A stretch of DNA of 64,000 nt, from positions 310,001-374,000 of the forward strand of contig JAWKIJ010000001.1 of assembly GCA_041394325.1 (NCBI GenBank), given 5' to 3'. The DNA is from JAWKIJ01 sp041394325. GTDB lineage: Bacteria > Actinomycetota > Acidimicrobiia > Acidimicrobiales > Microtrichaceae. The translations under genes were made by a program, and so were the position numbers. Of the stretch, positions 29,265 to 40,628 are shown piece by piece (within the stretch, counting starts at the first letter, position 1; each line of letters starts with the position of its first letter). Below the pieces are notes generated by a model, which worked only from the letters and a program-made list of their open reading frames with translations, did no database searches and had not been told where the DNA came from.

Positions 29265-29948
29265 TCAACGCCTCGCCAGTAGCGCGAAGACGGTCGCGGC
29301 GTTGAACGCCATGTGCGCGACGACGCCGGGGGCAAGCCTGCCGGTGCGCTCCACCAGGATCCCCGACGCCATGCCGAACACGACCAACCCGAGGAGTTGG
29401 ACGCCCTGGAAGTGCATCAGGGCGAATACCACCGCGGCGACGACGACGCCGACCGCGGCATTGGGACGGTTGGCGCTGCGCTGCAGGACCCCCCGGTACA
29501 ACGTCTCTTCGGCGATGGGAGCGCAGAACACGGCCATGAGGACGAACAGCACGGCACCTCCGAACCCGGGCGCGGTCCGCGCAAGGGCCTTGGCCGGCTC
29601 CTCGAGGTCGGCCGCCCTCAGGTCGGTGAAGCGGAAGATCGGCCAATACAGGATCGGGATCACCACCCACTGGACGGCAAGCCCGACGACGACACCGAGC
29701 GGTACGTCGAGGGGGCGGATTCGGAACCCCAGTTGCGCGATCGGATCGCCATGGCGTCGCGCCAGGAGTACCGCACCACCCACCGCCGCGACCCAGAAGG
29801 GCAACAGCCCGGCGACCTGGGCGCCGATGGGAAGGGTCGACGACGCCGTACCCTCGCCGCCCGCATGGCCCCAGAGGGAGAACGCCAGGGCACCGGCGAA
29901 CACGCCTACGACCTGCACGACCAGCACCAGGACCCCGGCATCGCGCAT
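29265..29948 (-). CDS. CPBP-family intramembrane metalloprotease
   Basis: Membrane protease of the CAAX-processing/bacteriocin-processing (Abi) family, 227 residues with about six to eight TM helices. Metal and catalytic residues: EETLYRG (147-153), MHF (178-180) and HMAFN (212-216). The chosen ATG at 29948 removes a Pro/Arg-rich leader that would overlap the upstream DUF3499 gene; a longer start up to 30047 is possible. The substrate is unknown. It is downstream of DUF3499 on the same strand. Confidence 0.83.
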   Translation of the reverse strand: MRDAGVLVLVVQVVGVFAGALAFSLWGHAGGEGTASSTLPIGAQVAGLLPFWVAAVGGAVLLARRHGDPIAQLGFRIRPLDVPLGVVVGLAVQWVVIPILYWPIFRFTDLRAADLEEPAKALARTAPGFGGAVLFVLMAVFCAPIAEETLYRGVLQRSANRPNAAVGVVVAAVVFALMHFQGVQLLGLVVFGMASGILVERTGRLAPGVVAHMAFNAATVFALLARR

Positions 29949-30004
29949 CGACCATCCGCCGCACCGGGTCGACGGCTGCCGCGCCGTGGCCTCCACCGGA
30001 CGCG

Positions 30005-30480
30005 TCAGGCGGTACGGCGGGCGATGAGGCCGTGGTCGAACAGCCACCGCCGAGCGATGGAGGTCGAGCCGTCGACCGGCCCGCCGCGGGACCCACCGAC
30101 CGCCGCCGGAGTCGGCATGCGCGGAAGTGAGGCGGTCGGGACCGACACGGTGGCGGTGCCGGGGGCGGGGGCTTCAGGGAGCACGGGCGAGGCCGGCGCG
30201 GAGGCGGAGGCGGAGGGACGCTCACCGGTTCTCAGGTCGATCTCGGTCCATCCCCTCGGAACACGCAGGGTCGCCGCGTGCTCCTCGCAGAGATCGTGCA
30301 CCATCGGATGCGGCTCGCGGACCAGGGCCTCGATCCACACGGTGCGTTCGCCGTAGTTGTAGGACAGCGTCGCCGTGGCCGACGCTGCGCACTGCGGTCG
30401 GGCGCACCGCCTGGCCACCCGCGGGCGATCGCCCCACTCGATCCCGAGGTGTCGGCGACGTCGATGGCTTTGCCGGTCAT
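30005..30480 (-). CDS. DUF3499 family protein, probable 1-nt frameshift near its start
   Basis: Small Cys-rich protein of the actinobacterial DUF3499 family (Rv3258c type), always close to manB and F420 genes in that phylum. The conserved core is RRCARPQC, ATATLSYNYGERTVWI, EPHPMVHDLCEEHAATLRVPRGW, with a zinc-type CxxxxC and CxxH pattern. An Ala/Pro-rich tail follows. In the undisturbed frame the only start is a GTG at 30418. However, TACCGT plus an ATG at 30480 lies upstream in a frame offset by one base, so I infer the true start is the ATG (MTGKAIDVADTSGSS) with one base missing near 30420. Function unknown. Confidence 0.7.
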
Positions 30481-30488
30481 CGGTGTCG

Positions 30489-30494
30489 ACGGTA
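30489..30494 (-). promoter_or_regulatory. Probable -10 of leaderless DUF3499 gene
   Basis: TACCGT on the minus strand, 8 nt before the ATG at 30480. Confidence 0.4.
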
Positions 30495-30631
30495 GTCGTG
30501 GCTCCGAGCCCGTTCGGGGATGTCGTGTGGCTCCCGGACGGCATGCGACAACAACCGGAGGGTGCGGCGGGAACGAGTCCCCACCCGAGAGGACGCTCAG
30601 CCTCGCGGCCCGCCTGTCGGCGCTCGGCCCC

Positions 30632-30637
30632 TAGTCT
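30632..30637 (+). promoter_or_regulatory. Probable -10 of leaderless ftsH
   Basis: TAGTCT, 6 nt before the ATG at 30644; no Shine-Dalgarno. Confidence 0.5.
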
Positions 30638-30643
30638 GGTCCG

Positions 30644-32656
<2,013 letters not shown>

Positions 32657-32729
32657 GGGTCCCCCATCGGGTGGGTCCGACCCGACCACTGCCTACACGC
32701 GACCGTCGCTCCGCCCACGGGACACGACG

Positions 32730-32996
32730 AGCCGTCACAACGCGGCCCGCACCGGGTGGACCCGGTGGGTTCTTGCTATCGGTCTACCGGTCGTTGCCGC
32801 CGTCACGTGGGGATGCTTCGTGTCGCCCAAGGCGGTCCGACCGGTCTCGGTCCCCGTTCGGCTGTGCATCGAGGGGATCCTCTTCGGAGCTGCGGTCGTG
32901 GCGCTCGTCGCCATCGGTCGAAGCGGTCTCGCCGTTGCGCTCGGCCTCGCGGCCGTTGCCAGTTCGATCCTCAACACCGCAACAAGCGACACATGA
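32730..32996 (+). pseudogene. 5'-truncated DUF2568 (YrdB-like) membrane protein remnant
   Basis: Frame 3 from about 32730 to the TGA at 32994-32996 reads the last two thirds of a DUF2568 small membrane protein: WVLAIGLPVVAAVTWGCFV then SPKAVRPVSVPVRLCIEGIL and GAAVVALVAIGRSGLAVALG. The WGxFVSPKA signature is diagnostic. No start codon or first TM helix is found upstream; the sequence back to the ftsH stop reads as non-coding. This fragment is the only coding signal I see in the 525-nt ftsH to thioredoxin-like gap. The rest holds a GAGAACGTTCTC palindrome at 33045-33056 and nothing else I recognise. Confidence 0.6.
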
Positions 32997-33181
32997 TGTA
33001 CCGATCCGTTCCCAACCTGCATCGAGGTTCGCATCGAAGAACCGGAGAACGTTCTCGTTCAGCGCTCTGAGCGCACCTCGGGCGCTCCCGGACGAGGCCT
33101 GGCCGTTGAGGACCCGCGTCAGGCAGGGGCTGGACAGCGATGGATCGGCGGGGTGGAGATGTCCGACCCCTTCGATCTGCC

Positions 33182-33667
33182 TCACGTCGCGCGCTCCGTT
33201 CGAGAAGGTTGCTCCTCGCATGCCCCACCCTCGACCGAGCCGGGGTCGCGGAGCTCGGCCAACGCGGCCCAGAGGTGGGTCGCGGACACCGATCCGACGA
33301 ACGACTCACGAACGACGCCGTCGGCGTCCGCGATGACCAGGGTCGGCGCGGCGGTCACGTGATAGCGCTCGTGAAGCCCGGGTCGGTCCTGGAACGTGAC
33401 GTCGTCGATTGCCACCTGGTCGGACTCGAGGATCGACGCCTTCTTCACGACGTCGGCACAACTCTCACACGTCGTGGAGGAGAAGGTCACCACCAGCCAG
33501 GGGGCCTCCGGTCGGGCGAAGTCGTTGCGATCGAGCTGCGCCGGCACGCCATGGGTGACGGGCTGGGTAGGGACGGCAGGCCGCCTGCGACCCATCCGCC
33601 ACGAGATCGCCGCCGCGATGAGCACCACCACGGCCAACACCGCGAGCCGGACGGCGAGCTCACCCAT
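33182..33667 (-). CDS. Membrane-anchored thioredoxin-like protein
   Basis: A 161-residue thioredoxin-fold protein with one N-terminal TM helix (5-22), predicted to face outside. The redox motif is CESC (67-70, in FSSTTCESCADVVKK), the cis-Pro is in TAAPTLVIAD, and the domain ends near residue 140. Its ATG lies one base beyond the stop of the DUF5719 gene, so the two are translationally linked with the large GT2 protein in a three-gene operon. It may maintain disulfides in an envelope partner; this is inferred from topology and context. Confidence 0.8.
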   Translation of the reverse strand: MGELAVRLAVLAVVVLIAAAISWRMGRRRPAVPTQPVTHGVPAQLDRNDFARPEAPWLVVTFSSTTCESCADVVKKASILESDQVAIDDVTFQDRPGLHERYHVTAAPTLVIADADGVVRESFVGSVSATHLWAALAELRDPGSVEGGACEEQPSRTERAT

Positions 33668-33668
33668 A

Positions 33669-35132
33669 TCAGCGGTCGGCCGGTTCGAGCGGGGACGCCG
33701 TCCGGGCATCGGGCACCGCGGAGGTGATGGCGAAGTCGACCGCGGAGTTGGAGGTGGTGCGGGAGGAGACGACCACGGGTTCGGTGGCGTCGACCTGTAG
33801 ACCGACCGCCGATGCCGCGGCGGCCGCCGACACGTCGACGGCCAGGCTCTCGCCGGCGGGAACCTCGACCTTGGCCGCCACGGGAGTCGACGTCCCGCCG
33901 ACCACGGCGAGGATGCGTACCTGCGCGATGGAGCGGCCCGAGGGGTTGACGATCCGAACCACGGACGGGCCGGTTTCCTGGGCGTCCACCGAGCCCACGT
34001 ACCAGCGACGCGAGGCGATCCTCGCGCCGGTTGCCTCGGCCACGCCGCCGCCGATCGCTGGACGCTCGTTCGCCGTGCCGCCGCCACCCTCCTTGGTGAG
34101 GCGGATCCCCTCGGAGACCACCACACCCCTCCCGCCGTCGCTGTCGACCCGGATCCACCGCAACCCGGCGCGTGGGAGCCTCGACTCCCGGTCGAGATCG
34201 ATGGTCGCATAGCGACGCGCCGCCACGTCCCGGATGAAGGGATCGGGCTGATCGGCATCGGTGACGCCGGACACCCGGACACCGATGCGAACCGTCGTCG
34301 CAACCGGTGCGGGGTTGAACACCACCAACCGGTCGGTCACACCCTCGCCGCCGAAGGAGTCAGCGAGCACCCACGACGTGGCGGTATCCGCCACGCCCGT
34401 CTGTAGCCGGAGTCCCGAACCGGAGATGGACCACACGAGTCCTGCGACCACCCGACCGTCACGCGCCTCGACACTGACCGCGAACTGCTCACGAAGCTCG
34501 GCGACACCCTCGATCGCCCCCAGGTCGATCATCCGGGAAGTGCGGGGGCCCACCACCACCCCGCGCAACGCCGCAGGCACTCGGGCGCTGTCGGCGGTGA
34601 CGATGCGTATGTCGAGGGCCACCTCGTCGGGGAACGGGTTGACCAACCACAACCGCGACGAGGAACCCGAGAGGCTGGACGCCTGAGGGAAGTACCAACG
34701 CGTGCCCGTGTTCATCGTGCAGGTCGCCTGATCGGTCTGCTTGGCCGAGGTGATGCGCTGCTCCACGGTCACGGGCCCGCCGTGAACCTGTACCGACGCC
34801 CCCGGAGAGCCGGCACCGAGGTCCGCCATCGGCACCACCACCTGGGAGTGGGCGGGCACCTCCAGTTGGTGGGGCTGCAGCGCGGCTCCGTCGGTCGCGT
34901 AGCCCAGCAGGGTCGCCCGCGCGGCCCCGCCGAACGCGGTCAGCACCACACGCCCTGTGGCGCCGTCGAGCCCGGCGGGCGACATCGGGCAGTACCAGGT
35001 CGTCGCTCCCCCGCGGGCGAGCGCGTCGGTACCCCCCGACCAGGGCGCACGGACGGCCGGTCGGTGACCGACGAAGCCGAACAACACGACCAGAACCGCG
35101 GCGACCGCGACGACCGCCAGTCGGCGGGTCAT
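33669..35132 (-). CDS. DUF5719 secreted protein
   Basis: A 487-residue exported protein with an N-terminal signal/anchor (5-23). The remainder is repetitive beta-rich sequence with several units of the type RLWLVNPFPDEVALDIRIV, DRLVVFNPAPVATTVRIGV and VVRIVNPSGRSIAQVRILAV, i.e. repeats around an (V/I)-x-NP core. It has two Cys, in WYCPMSP and CTMNTG. DUF5719 proteins accompany GT2-membrane proteins in actinobacteria, as here (ATGA overlap with the upstream gene). Function unknown; probably an extracytoplasmic component of glycan assembly. Confidence 0.8.
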   Translation of the reverse strand: MTRRLAVVAVAAVLVVLFGFVGHRPAVRAPWSGGTDALARGGATTWYCPMSPAGLDGATGRVVLTAFGGAARATLLGYATDGAALQPHQLEVPAHSQVVVPMADLGAGSPGASVQVHGGPVTVEQRITSAKQTDQATCTMNTGTRWYFPQASSLSGSSSRLWLVNPFPDEVALDIRIVTADSARVPAALRGVVVGPRTSRMIDLGAIEGVAELREQFAVSVEARDGRVVAGLVWSISGSGLRLQTGVADTATSWVLADSFGGEGVTDRLVVFNPAPVATTVRIGVRVSGVTDADQPDPFIRDVAARRYATIDLDRESRLPRAGLRWIRVDSDGGRGVVVSEGIRLTKEGGGGTANERPAIGGGVAEATGARIASRRWYVGSVDAQETGPSVVRIVNPSGRSIAQVRILAVVGGTSTPVAAKVEVPAGESLAVDVSAAAAASAVGLQVDATEPVVVSSRTTSNSAVDFAITSAVPDARTASPLEPADR

Positions 35133-38100
35133 GATCGAGACTCGTGTCGCCGAGCGTCGGAACCGGCCGATGACGATGTCGAGGTCGGTGCATCGATCGG
35201 CGGGGCGACCGGGTCGGCGATGTGGCCCACTGCGTCGACCGCACGGCCGCGCCGTTCCGATACCCGTCGACGTCGGAACCACGGCAACGCCGCGAGCACC
35301 AGCAACTGCACGAGGTGGAGTGCGACCTGCCCACCCGGCGTGGCACGGCCGAGTGCGACCGGTCCCGCCACCCCCTCAAACCTGCTGGTGCCGCCCCGTA
35401 CCCCGGCGGCGACCGCGCGGTGTCGACCCTCGGATTCGGTGGCGGTCCAGCCGTCGAGGGCCGACGCGACGACCAGGGTCGATCCCGCGGGAACGGTTCC
35501 CCGCTGCGACGTCGCGGTCGATCCACGCGCCGTGAACGGGGCGACCCTGCTCCGATCCTGCCGCTGCAGGTCGGCGTCGGACCGCAAACCCGACGCGACC
35601 TCGTCGGGGACCGTGTAGCGGATCGGGAGGGCGGCGAGGTTCTCGAAGACGGTCACCCCCGGGACGACGTCGATCACGGAGAGATCGAACTGCTCGCTCA
35701 ACCGGACGGACAACTCCGACGGCAGCGGAAACCTCACCTTTCCGTAGGGAAGCGGTGCGAGGCGTCCGACGAGCACCACGTATCTCACCCCGGCGGTCGA
35801 GAGCGCCCGTCCGGCCTGAGCCGAACCGGGCCTCAGGAAGGACTCGACGACCCTCCGCACCTCCCGGGCGGTCGCGGTGACGGCGGGCGGGTACAACGAG
35901 CCGACGTCGGTCGAGAGTCCGTCGGTCACCGCGAACTTCAGACCGTCACCCACGGTCCAACCCTGTCGGCCGAGGGCATCGGCATCGCCGATCCACAGGG
36001 TCCGCTCGTTGGCGACCGCACCCCGTGTCGCGGGGGCGAGCGGGGCCAGTGCGGTCGGGAGATCCCCTTCGGGCGTGCTGAATCGCCCCTTCAGGTATCC
36101 CATCGTGACGGGCAGTGCGGCGATCACGAGCCCGACCACCGCCACGAGTGTGGCCGGCTGACGCCATCCGAACGATCGACCCCCGACCTCGGTTCGTACC
36201 GCTTCGGCGACGAGCATCGCCGCCATGGTCGATCCGAGGCCCGCCAGACATAGCAGTGACTCGGGTGGCGGCATCGCGGAGCCACCGCCGAACCGGGCCG
36301 CGACGGCGACGAGTCCTGCCGAGACCACGGTCAGCAACATCGCCGTGATCGCCCACACCAGGTGCCGACGGGTGCACAGCAGGACGGCGAGCACGACGAT
36401 CACCACCAGTCCGACGCTGAACACGCCGCCGTAGCCACCGGTGTCGAACATGAGCGACCGCCACACCGACGGTACGGCCACCCGCGAGGGCGAGCCTCCC
36501 AGCAGGATCTCCCAGCGTTGCGGGCTCGCGAACACCGCGAGCGTCCACGGAAGGTGGATCAGCAATGCGAGGCCGACCGAGCCGGCGGTGACCACCAGCG
36601 CTCGACCGGGGGTGGCTCGCGACCGGTCCGTCCCGGTGTCGAACCTGACCGCGACGAGCAGGGCGACGACGACGAACGCCGCGAGGAGGAACACCGACGG
36701 AACGACGGAGGAGGCCACGGCGAGCAGCACCCCCAACCCGACGATCTGGCGGGGGGTCGAGCCCGGTGTCGGCAACGAGCGATGGAACGGGGCCCACTGA
36801 CCTGCCCGCGCCACCCGCACGAACACGGCCGGTGCCACGGCGTAGAGCACCAGTGACGCCCACCGCCCCTCGGACAGCGCGTTGTACGGAATGGGATTAA
36901 CCAGGTACGCGAACACGGCGACGGCCTTCGCCTGCGGCGACATCACCCCCCTGCCGAGCCGCCACACGGCGAAAGCGCCCAGCGGCAGCGGACCGATCAG
37001 CATGAGCGTGCGGACCAACCCCATCGACCCGAAGGTCAACCATCCCGCGGCACCCGCGATCCCCGTGATGGTGGGCGCCGCCTCCGCCGTTCCGCCACCG
37101 ACCGGACGCCAACCGGTCCACCACTGCGAGAGCAGGCCCCGCCATCCACCGAACGAGACGAAGTCTCGAACCTGGGGCACCCCGCCCGACAACAGATGAC
37201 GGGCACCAAACCAGATGGCGACGGCCGCGAGAACCGCCACCGACAACGTCCACAGCCCGTTCTCGCGAGGTGAGTCGGGATCACCGGGCGAACGGTTGGG
37301 GAAGTCCCGCGCGGCCGCGGCGAGCCCCGCGGCAACCGAGCGGTCGGCCGTGCTGAGGCGGTGCACGTAGGCGGACAGCCGCACACTCCCGGGGACCTGG
37401 AGCCTTCGGATGCGCCGGTCCGGGGTCGCCCTCGCGGCCTGGGTTCGCCGGCGAAGGTTCCATGTCGAACGAAGATGGGCGACGTTCCAAGCGAACGCTC
37501 CGACGATCGCGCGCGCCTGGGCGATCCGTCCCCTCGCCAGCGCCACGGCGAGGTCGACCGTCGCCGCGAGCACCGCCTGGGGAACGATGACCAGCAGCGA
37601 CAGGAGACCGTAGGAGACGAGCGTGATCCGAGCCTGATGACGAAGGCGGAGCCCGAGCAGACGCCCGCTCGACTCACCCACCGCCGAGTGGCCACGATGA
37701 CGCACCCGGGCATGTGGCATCACCACGACGCTCGCACCGGCGACCCGCGCCCGCCAACACAGGTCGAGATCCTCACCCATGCCGTCGATGTCGGTCGCGA
37801 AGCCACCCAGGTCTTCGAACAGGTCGGCACGGACCAGCATCGCCGCGCTGCTCACGAAGAACGTCTCCCGGATGGCATCGTGTTGCGCCTGGTCCATCTC
37901 GTCGGGCTCGACGATCGGCCATTCGAAGCCGAACTTGTCGATCGTCCCCCCCACGCTCAACAACCGGTCGGGCCGGTCCCACTCGACCAACTTGCCGCCG
38001 ACGATGCCCGCGTTGGAGCGGAAGGCCTCCTCGACCATCGCCTGGACCGAGCCCGGACTCAACGCGACGTCGTCGTGACAGAACAGGAAGAAGGCGGCGC

Positions 38101-38458
38101 CGTCGATCGCGTCGGACGCGGTGTTGGCCGCCGCGGCGAACGAGTCGAACTCGGTGTGCTTGACGAAGGCCTGGGGGATCACCGCTGCAACTCGGGGTGC
38201 GGGATCCTCGATCGATCCGGCGTCGACGACCAGCGTGGTGAGATTGGCGTAGTCCTGGGATCCGATCGACTCGAGGGTCGCCTCGAACCACGGCCCCGGA
38301 TCACGGCACACGACCACGGCGACCACCGCCGGAACCCCGACGCCGACGATCGGGGACTCCGCTTCGGGAGCGACGTCGTAGCCCTCGACGAAGTGCTCGT
38401 CGGGGCTCCATGCGTCGGTGGACGCGGGGGTGGGCGAAGTGGGTCGGCTCGACGGCAT
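35129..38458 (-). CDS. Family 2 glycosyltransferase fused to polytopic membrane region
   Basis: A 1109-residue protein. Residues 40-260 are a GT2 domain (VVAVVVCRDPGPWFEATLES, the acidic FCHDDVALSPG, then GEDLDLCWRARVAG and a PHARVRHRGH end motif). From about 260 there are a dozen or more TM helices, then an extracytoplasmic domain and a terminal TM near 1065. Such proteins are thought to polymerise or modify envelope polysaccharides in actinobacteria. It heads an operon with DUF5719 and the thioredoxin-like gene and is divergent from rmd. Confidence 0.82.
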   Translation of the reverse strand: MPSSRPTSPTPASTDAWSPDEHFVEGYDVAPEAESPIVGVGVPAVVAVVVCRDPGPWFEATLESIGSQDYANLTTLVVDAGSIEDPAPRVAAVIPQAFVKHTEFDSFAAAANTASDAIDGAAFFLFCHDDVALSPGSVQAMVEEAFRSNAGIVGGKLVEWDRPDRLLSVGGTIDKFGFEWPIVEPDEMDQAQHDAIRETFFVSSAAMLVRADLFEDLGGFATDIDGMGEDLDLCWRARVAGASVVVMPHARVRHRGHSAVGESSGRLLGLRLRHQARITLVSYGLLSLLVIVPQAVLAATVDLAVALARGRIAQARAIVGAFAWNVAHLRSTWNLRRRTQAARATPDRRIRRLQVPGSVRLSAYVHRLSTADRSVAAGLAAAARDFPNRSPGDPDSPRENGLWTLSVAVLAAVAIWFGARHLLSGGVPQVRDFVSFGGWRGLLSQWWTGWRPVGGGTAEAAPTITGIAGAAGWLTFGSMGLVRTLMLIGPLPLGAFAVWRLGRGVMSPQAKAVAVFAYLVNPIPYNALSEGRWASLVLYAVAPAVFVRVARAGQWAPFHRSLPTPGSTPRQIVGLGVLLAVASSVVPSVFLLAAFVVVALLVAVRFDTGTDRSRATPGRALVVTAGSVGLALLIHLPWTLAVFASPQRWEILLGGSPSRVAVPSVWRSLMFDTGGYGGVFSVGLVVIVVLAVLLCTRRHLVWAITAMLLTVVSAGLVAVAARFGGGSAMPPPESLLCLAGLGSTMAAMLVAEAVRTEVGGRSFGWRQPATLVAVVGLVIAALPVTMGYLKGRFSTPEGDLPTALAPLAPATRGAVANERTLWIGDADALGRQGWTVGDGLKFAVTDGLSTDVGSLYPPAVTATAREVRRVVESFLRPGSAQAGRALSTAGVRYVVLVGRLAPLPYGKVRFPLPSELSVRLSEQFDLSVIDVVPGVTVFENLAALPIRYTVPDEVASGLRSDADLQRQDRSRVAPFTARGSTATSQRGTVPAGSTLVVASALDGWTATESEGRHRAVAAGVRGGTSRFEGVAGPVALGRATPGGQVALHLVQLLVLAALPWFRRRRVSERRGRAVDAVGHIADPVAPPIDAPTSTSSSAGSDARRHESRS

Positions 38459-38580
38459 GAGGTTCGGGGAAGCGCCCCCGGCGGGACCGCCGACGCGGGC
38501 GACGCGTCATAGTACCGATGGTGTCGCCACCCGTCGGAGCGTCCTCCGGTCCGCCCACCGCCCTCCCGACCGGGCGCCCC

Positions 38581-38586
38581 TACACT
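38581..38586 (+). promoter_or_regulatory. Probable -10 of leaderless rmd
   Basis: TACACT, 9 nt before the ATG at 38596. Confidence 0.45.
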
Positions 38587-38595
38587 CACGCTCCG

Positions 38596-39507
38596 ATGAG
38601 GGCACTGGTCACGGGTTCGGGCGGGTTCGTCGGCCCCCACCTGACGGCCCACCTGCGGGACGAGGGCGACGAGGTGCTGACGCCCACCCATGCCGGCTGT
38701 GACGTCGACATCAGGGACCTCGACGCGTTGGTCGCCGCGTTCGACAGAGCCGAGGCCGAGGTGGTCTATCACCTGGCCGGCGCCAGCGACGTCGGCGGTT
38801 CGTGGAAGGACCCCTCGACCACCTTCCGGGTCAATGCCGAGGGGACGCTCAACGTGTTGACAGCGGCACGCAGGACGGGTGTTCGGCGAGTACTCACGGT
38901 GGGCAGTGCGGACGTGTACGGCAAGGTCGGCCTCGACGAGCTGCCCATCACCGAGGCCTCCGAGTTGCGGCCAACGAGTCCCTATGCCGCCTCCAAGGTG
39001 GCCGCCGACTACGTGGCCGTTCAGGCCGGGCTCGGCTACGACCAGGACGTGATCCGTGTGCGGGCGTTCAACCATCTGGGGCCCGGTCAACGCCCCAGTT
39101 TCGTTGCACCGGCCATCGCGACACGGATCGCGGCGAACGAACGCGACGGCTCCGACGTCGTGCCGATCGGCAACCTTTCCTCACGGCGCGATTTCACCGA
39201 CGTCCGCGACGTGGTTGCCGCGTACCGTCTGCTGATGCTCCGGGGGGAGGCGGGCGCCGTCTACAACGTGTGCAGCGGTGTCGACGTGTCGGTTCAGGAG
39301 CTCGCCGACCGCCTGATCTCGATGGCAACGCGGCCGATGCGCCTCGAGGTGGATCCGTCGCTGTTCCGTCCGGTCGACATCCCGGTACTGCGAGGCGATC
39401 GAACGAAGGTGAGCTCGGCCACGGGCTGGGCGCCGACCGTTCCACTCGACCGAACGTTGTCGGACCTCCTGGCGGCGTGCCGCAACCAGGTCGCCGACGG
39501 CGCATGA
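38596..39507 (+). CDS. rmd: NAD-dependent epimerase/dehydratase, probable GDP-4-keto-6-deoxymannose reductase
   Basis: Extended SDR of 303 residues from the ATG at 38596. NAD(P) motif GSGGFVG (7-13), catalytic SPYAASK (Tyr130, Lys134). RVRAFNHLGPGQ and SRRDFTDVRDVVAAY are typical of the RMD group, which reduces GDP-4-keto-6-deoxy-D-mannose to GDP-D-rhamnose. The following gene is gmd, which makes that substrate, so the pair forms a two-step pathway. The upstream extension to 38518 is rejected because the -10 hexamer lies within it. Confidence 0.78.
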   Translation: MRALVTGSGGFVGPHLTAHLRDEGDEVLTPTHAGCDVDIRDLDALVAAFDRAEAEVVYHLAGASDVGGSWKDPSTTFRVNAEGTLNVLTAARRTGVRRVLTVGSADVYGKVGLDELPITEASELRPTSPYAASKVAADYVAVQAGLGYDQDVIRVRAFNHLGPGQRPSFVAPAIATRIAANERDGSDVVPIGNLSSRRDFTDVRDVVAAYRLLMLRGEAGAVYNVCSGVDVSVQELADRLISMATRPMRLEVDPSLFRPVDIPVLRGDRTKVSSATGWAPTVPLDRTLSDLLAACRNQVADGA

Positions 39508-39571
39508 AGCCGACTCGTTCGCTCGGGTGAGTCCCCGGTCGCGCACCGCCGGCATGGGTCATGTCACGCCA

Positions 39572-39598
39572 TAAGATCGGCCGTCGATCGAGGAGAGG
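39572..39598 (+). promoter_or_regulatory. gmd promoter -10 and ribosome-binding site
   Basis: TAAGAT (39572-39577) followed by GGAGAGG (39592-39598), 7 nt before the ATG at 39606. This supports that ATG as the true start although its frame breaks at once. Confidence 0.45.
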
Positions 39599-39605
39599 TT
39601 TCCGA

Positions 39606-40585
39606 ATGTCCAACGCGCCCTCATCACGGGGATCACCGGCCAGGACGGCTCGTACCTGGCGGAGTTCCTGTTGGAACAGGGATACGAGATCTTCGGGATG
39701 GTCCGCCGCTCGTCGACGGTCACCTTCGAACGCATCGCGCACCTCCAGGACCGCGTGACGATGGTGTACGCCGACCTGTTGGACCAGGCGTCGATGATCG
39801 AGGTGCTTCGCGAGCACGAACCCGCCGAGGTCTACAACCTCGCGGCGCAGTCCTTCGTTCCCACGTCGTTCTCCCAGCCGGTACTGACCGGTGAGGTCAC
39901 CGCGCTCGGCGTCACCCGACTGCTCGACGCCATCCGGCTGGTCGCGCCGGAGACACGCTTCTACCAGGCGTCATCGTCGGAGATGTTCGGCAAGGTCGTC
40001 GAGGTACCCCAACGGGAGACGACACCGTTCTATCCGCGCTCCCCCTATGGGGTGGCGAAGCTGTACGGCCACTGGATCACCATCAACTACCGCGAGTCCT
40101 ACGACCTTCACGCCAGCTCGGGAATCCTGTTCAACCACGAGTCCCCGCGGCGCGGCCTCGAGTTCGTCACCCGCAAGATCAGCTACGGAGTCGCGAGAAT
40201 CAAGCTCGGACTCCAGCAGGAACTGCGCCTCGGCAACCTCGAGGCACAGCGGGACTGGGGCTTCGCCGGGGACTACGTGAAGGCCATGTGGGCCATGCTC
40301 CAGCAGGACACCCCCGACGACTACGTGGTGTCGACCGGTGAGACGCATACGGTCCGGGAGTTCTGTGAGATCGCGTTCGGCCATGCCGGGCTCAACTGGG
40401 AGGACCACGTCAAGGTCGACGAGCGGTTCTTCCGCCCCGCCGAGGTCGACCTGCTCATCGGCGATCCCGCCAAGGCGAGCACAGCCCTCGATTGGCGGGC
40501 CGAGACGTCGTTCCAGGACCTGGTGACCATGATGGTCGACGCCGACGTCGCCTTCCTCCAGGGCAAGCTCAAGGGCCTCAGCTAG
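39606..40585 (+). CDS. gmd: GDP-mannose 4,6-dehydratase, frameshifted at codon 3
   Basis: Converts GDP-mannose to GDP-4-keto-6-deoxymannose. The sequence RALITGITGQDGSYLAEFLL carries the Gmd-type dinucleotide site, followed by AAQSFVPTSFSQP, the SSSEMFG catalytic Ser region, SPYGVAKLYGHW (Tyr/Lys) and GILFNHESPRRG. All of this is in frame 2, which has a TAA at 39572 and no start codon before the internal Met at 39671. The ATG at 39606, with a good Shine-Dalgarno, is one base out of frame. A single lost base near 39612 (restoring MSKRALITG) reconciles them. It follows rmd by 98 nt. Confidence 0.88.
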
Positions 40586-40628
40586 TCCGGCTGGGTCGGG
40601 ACCCGGGCGACACGTCGAGCACCACGAA

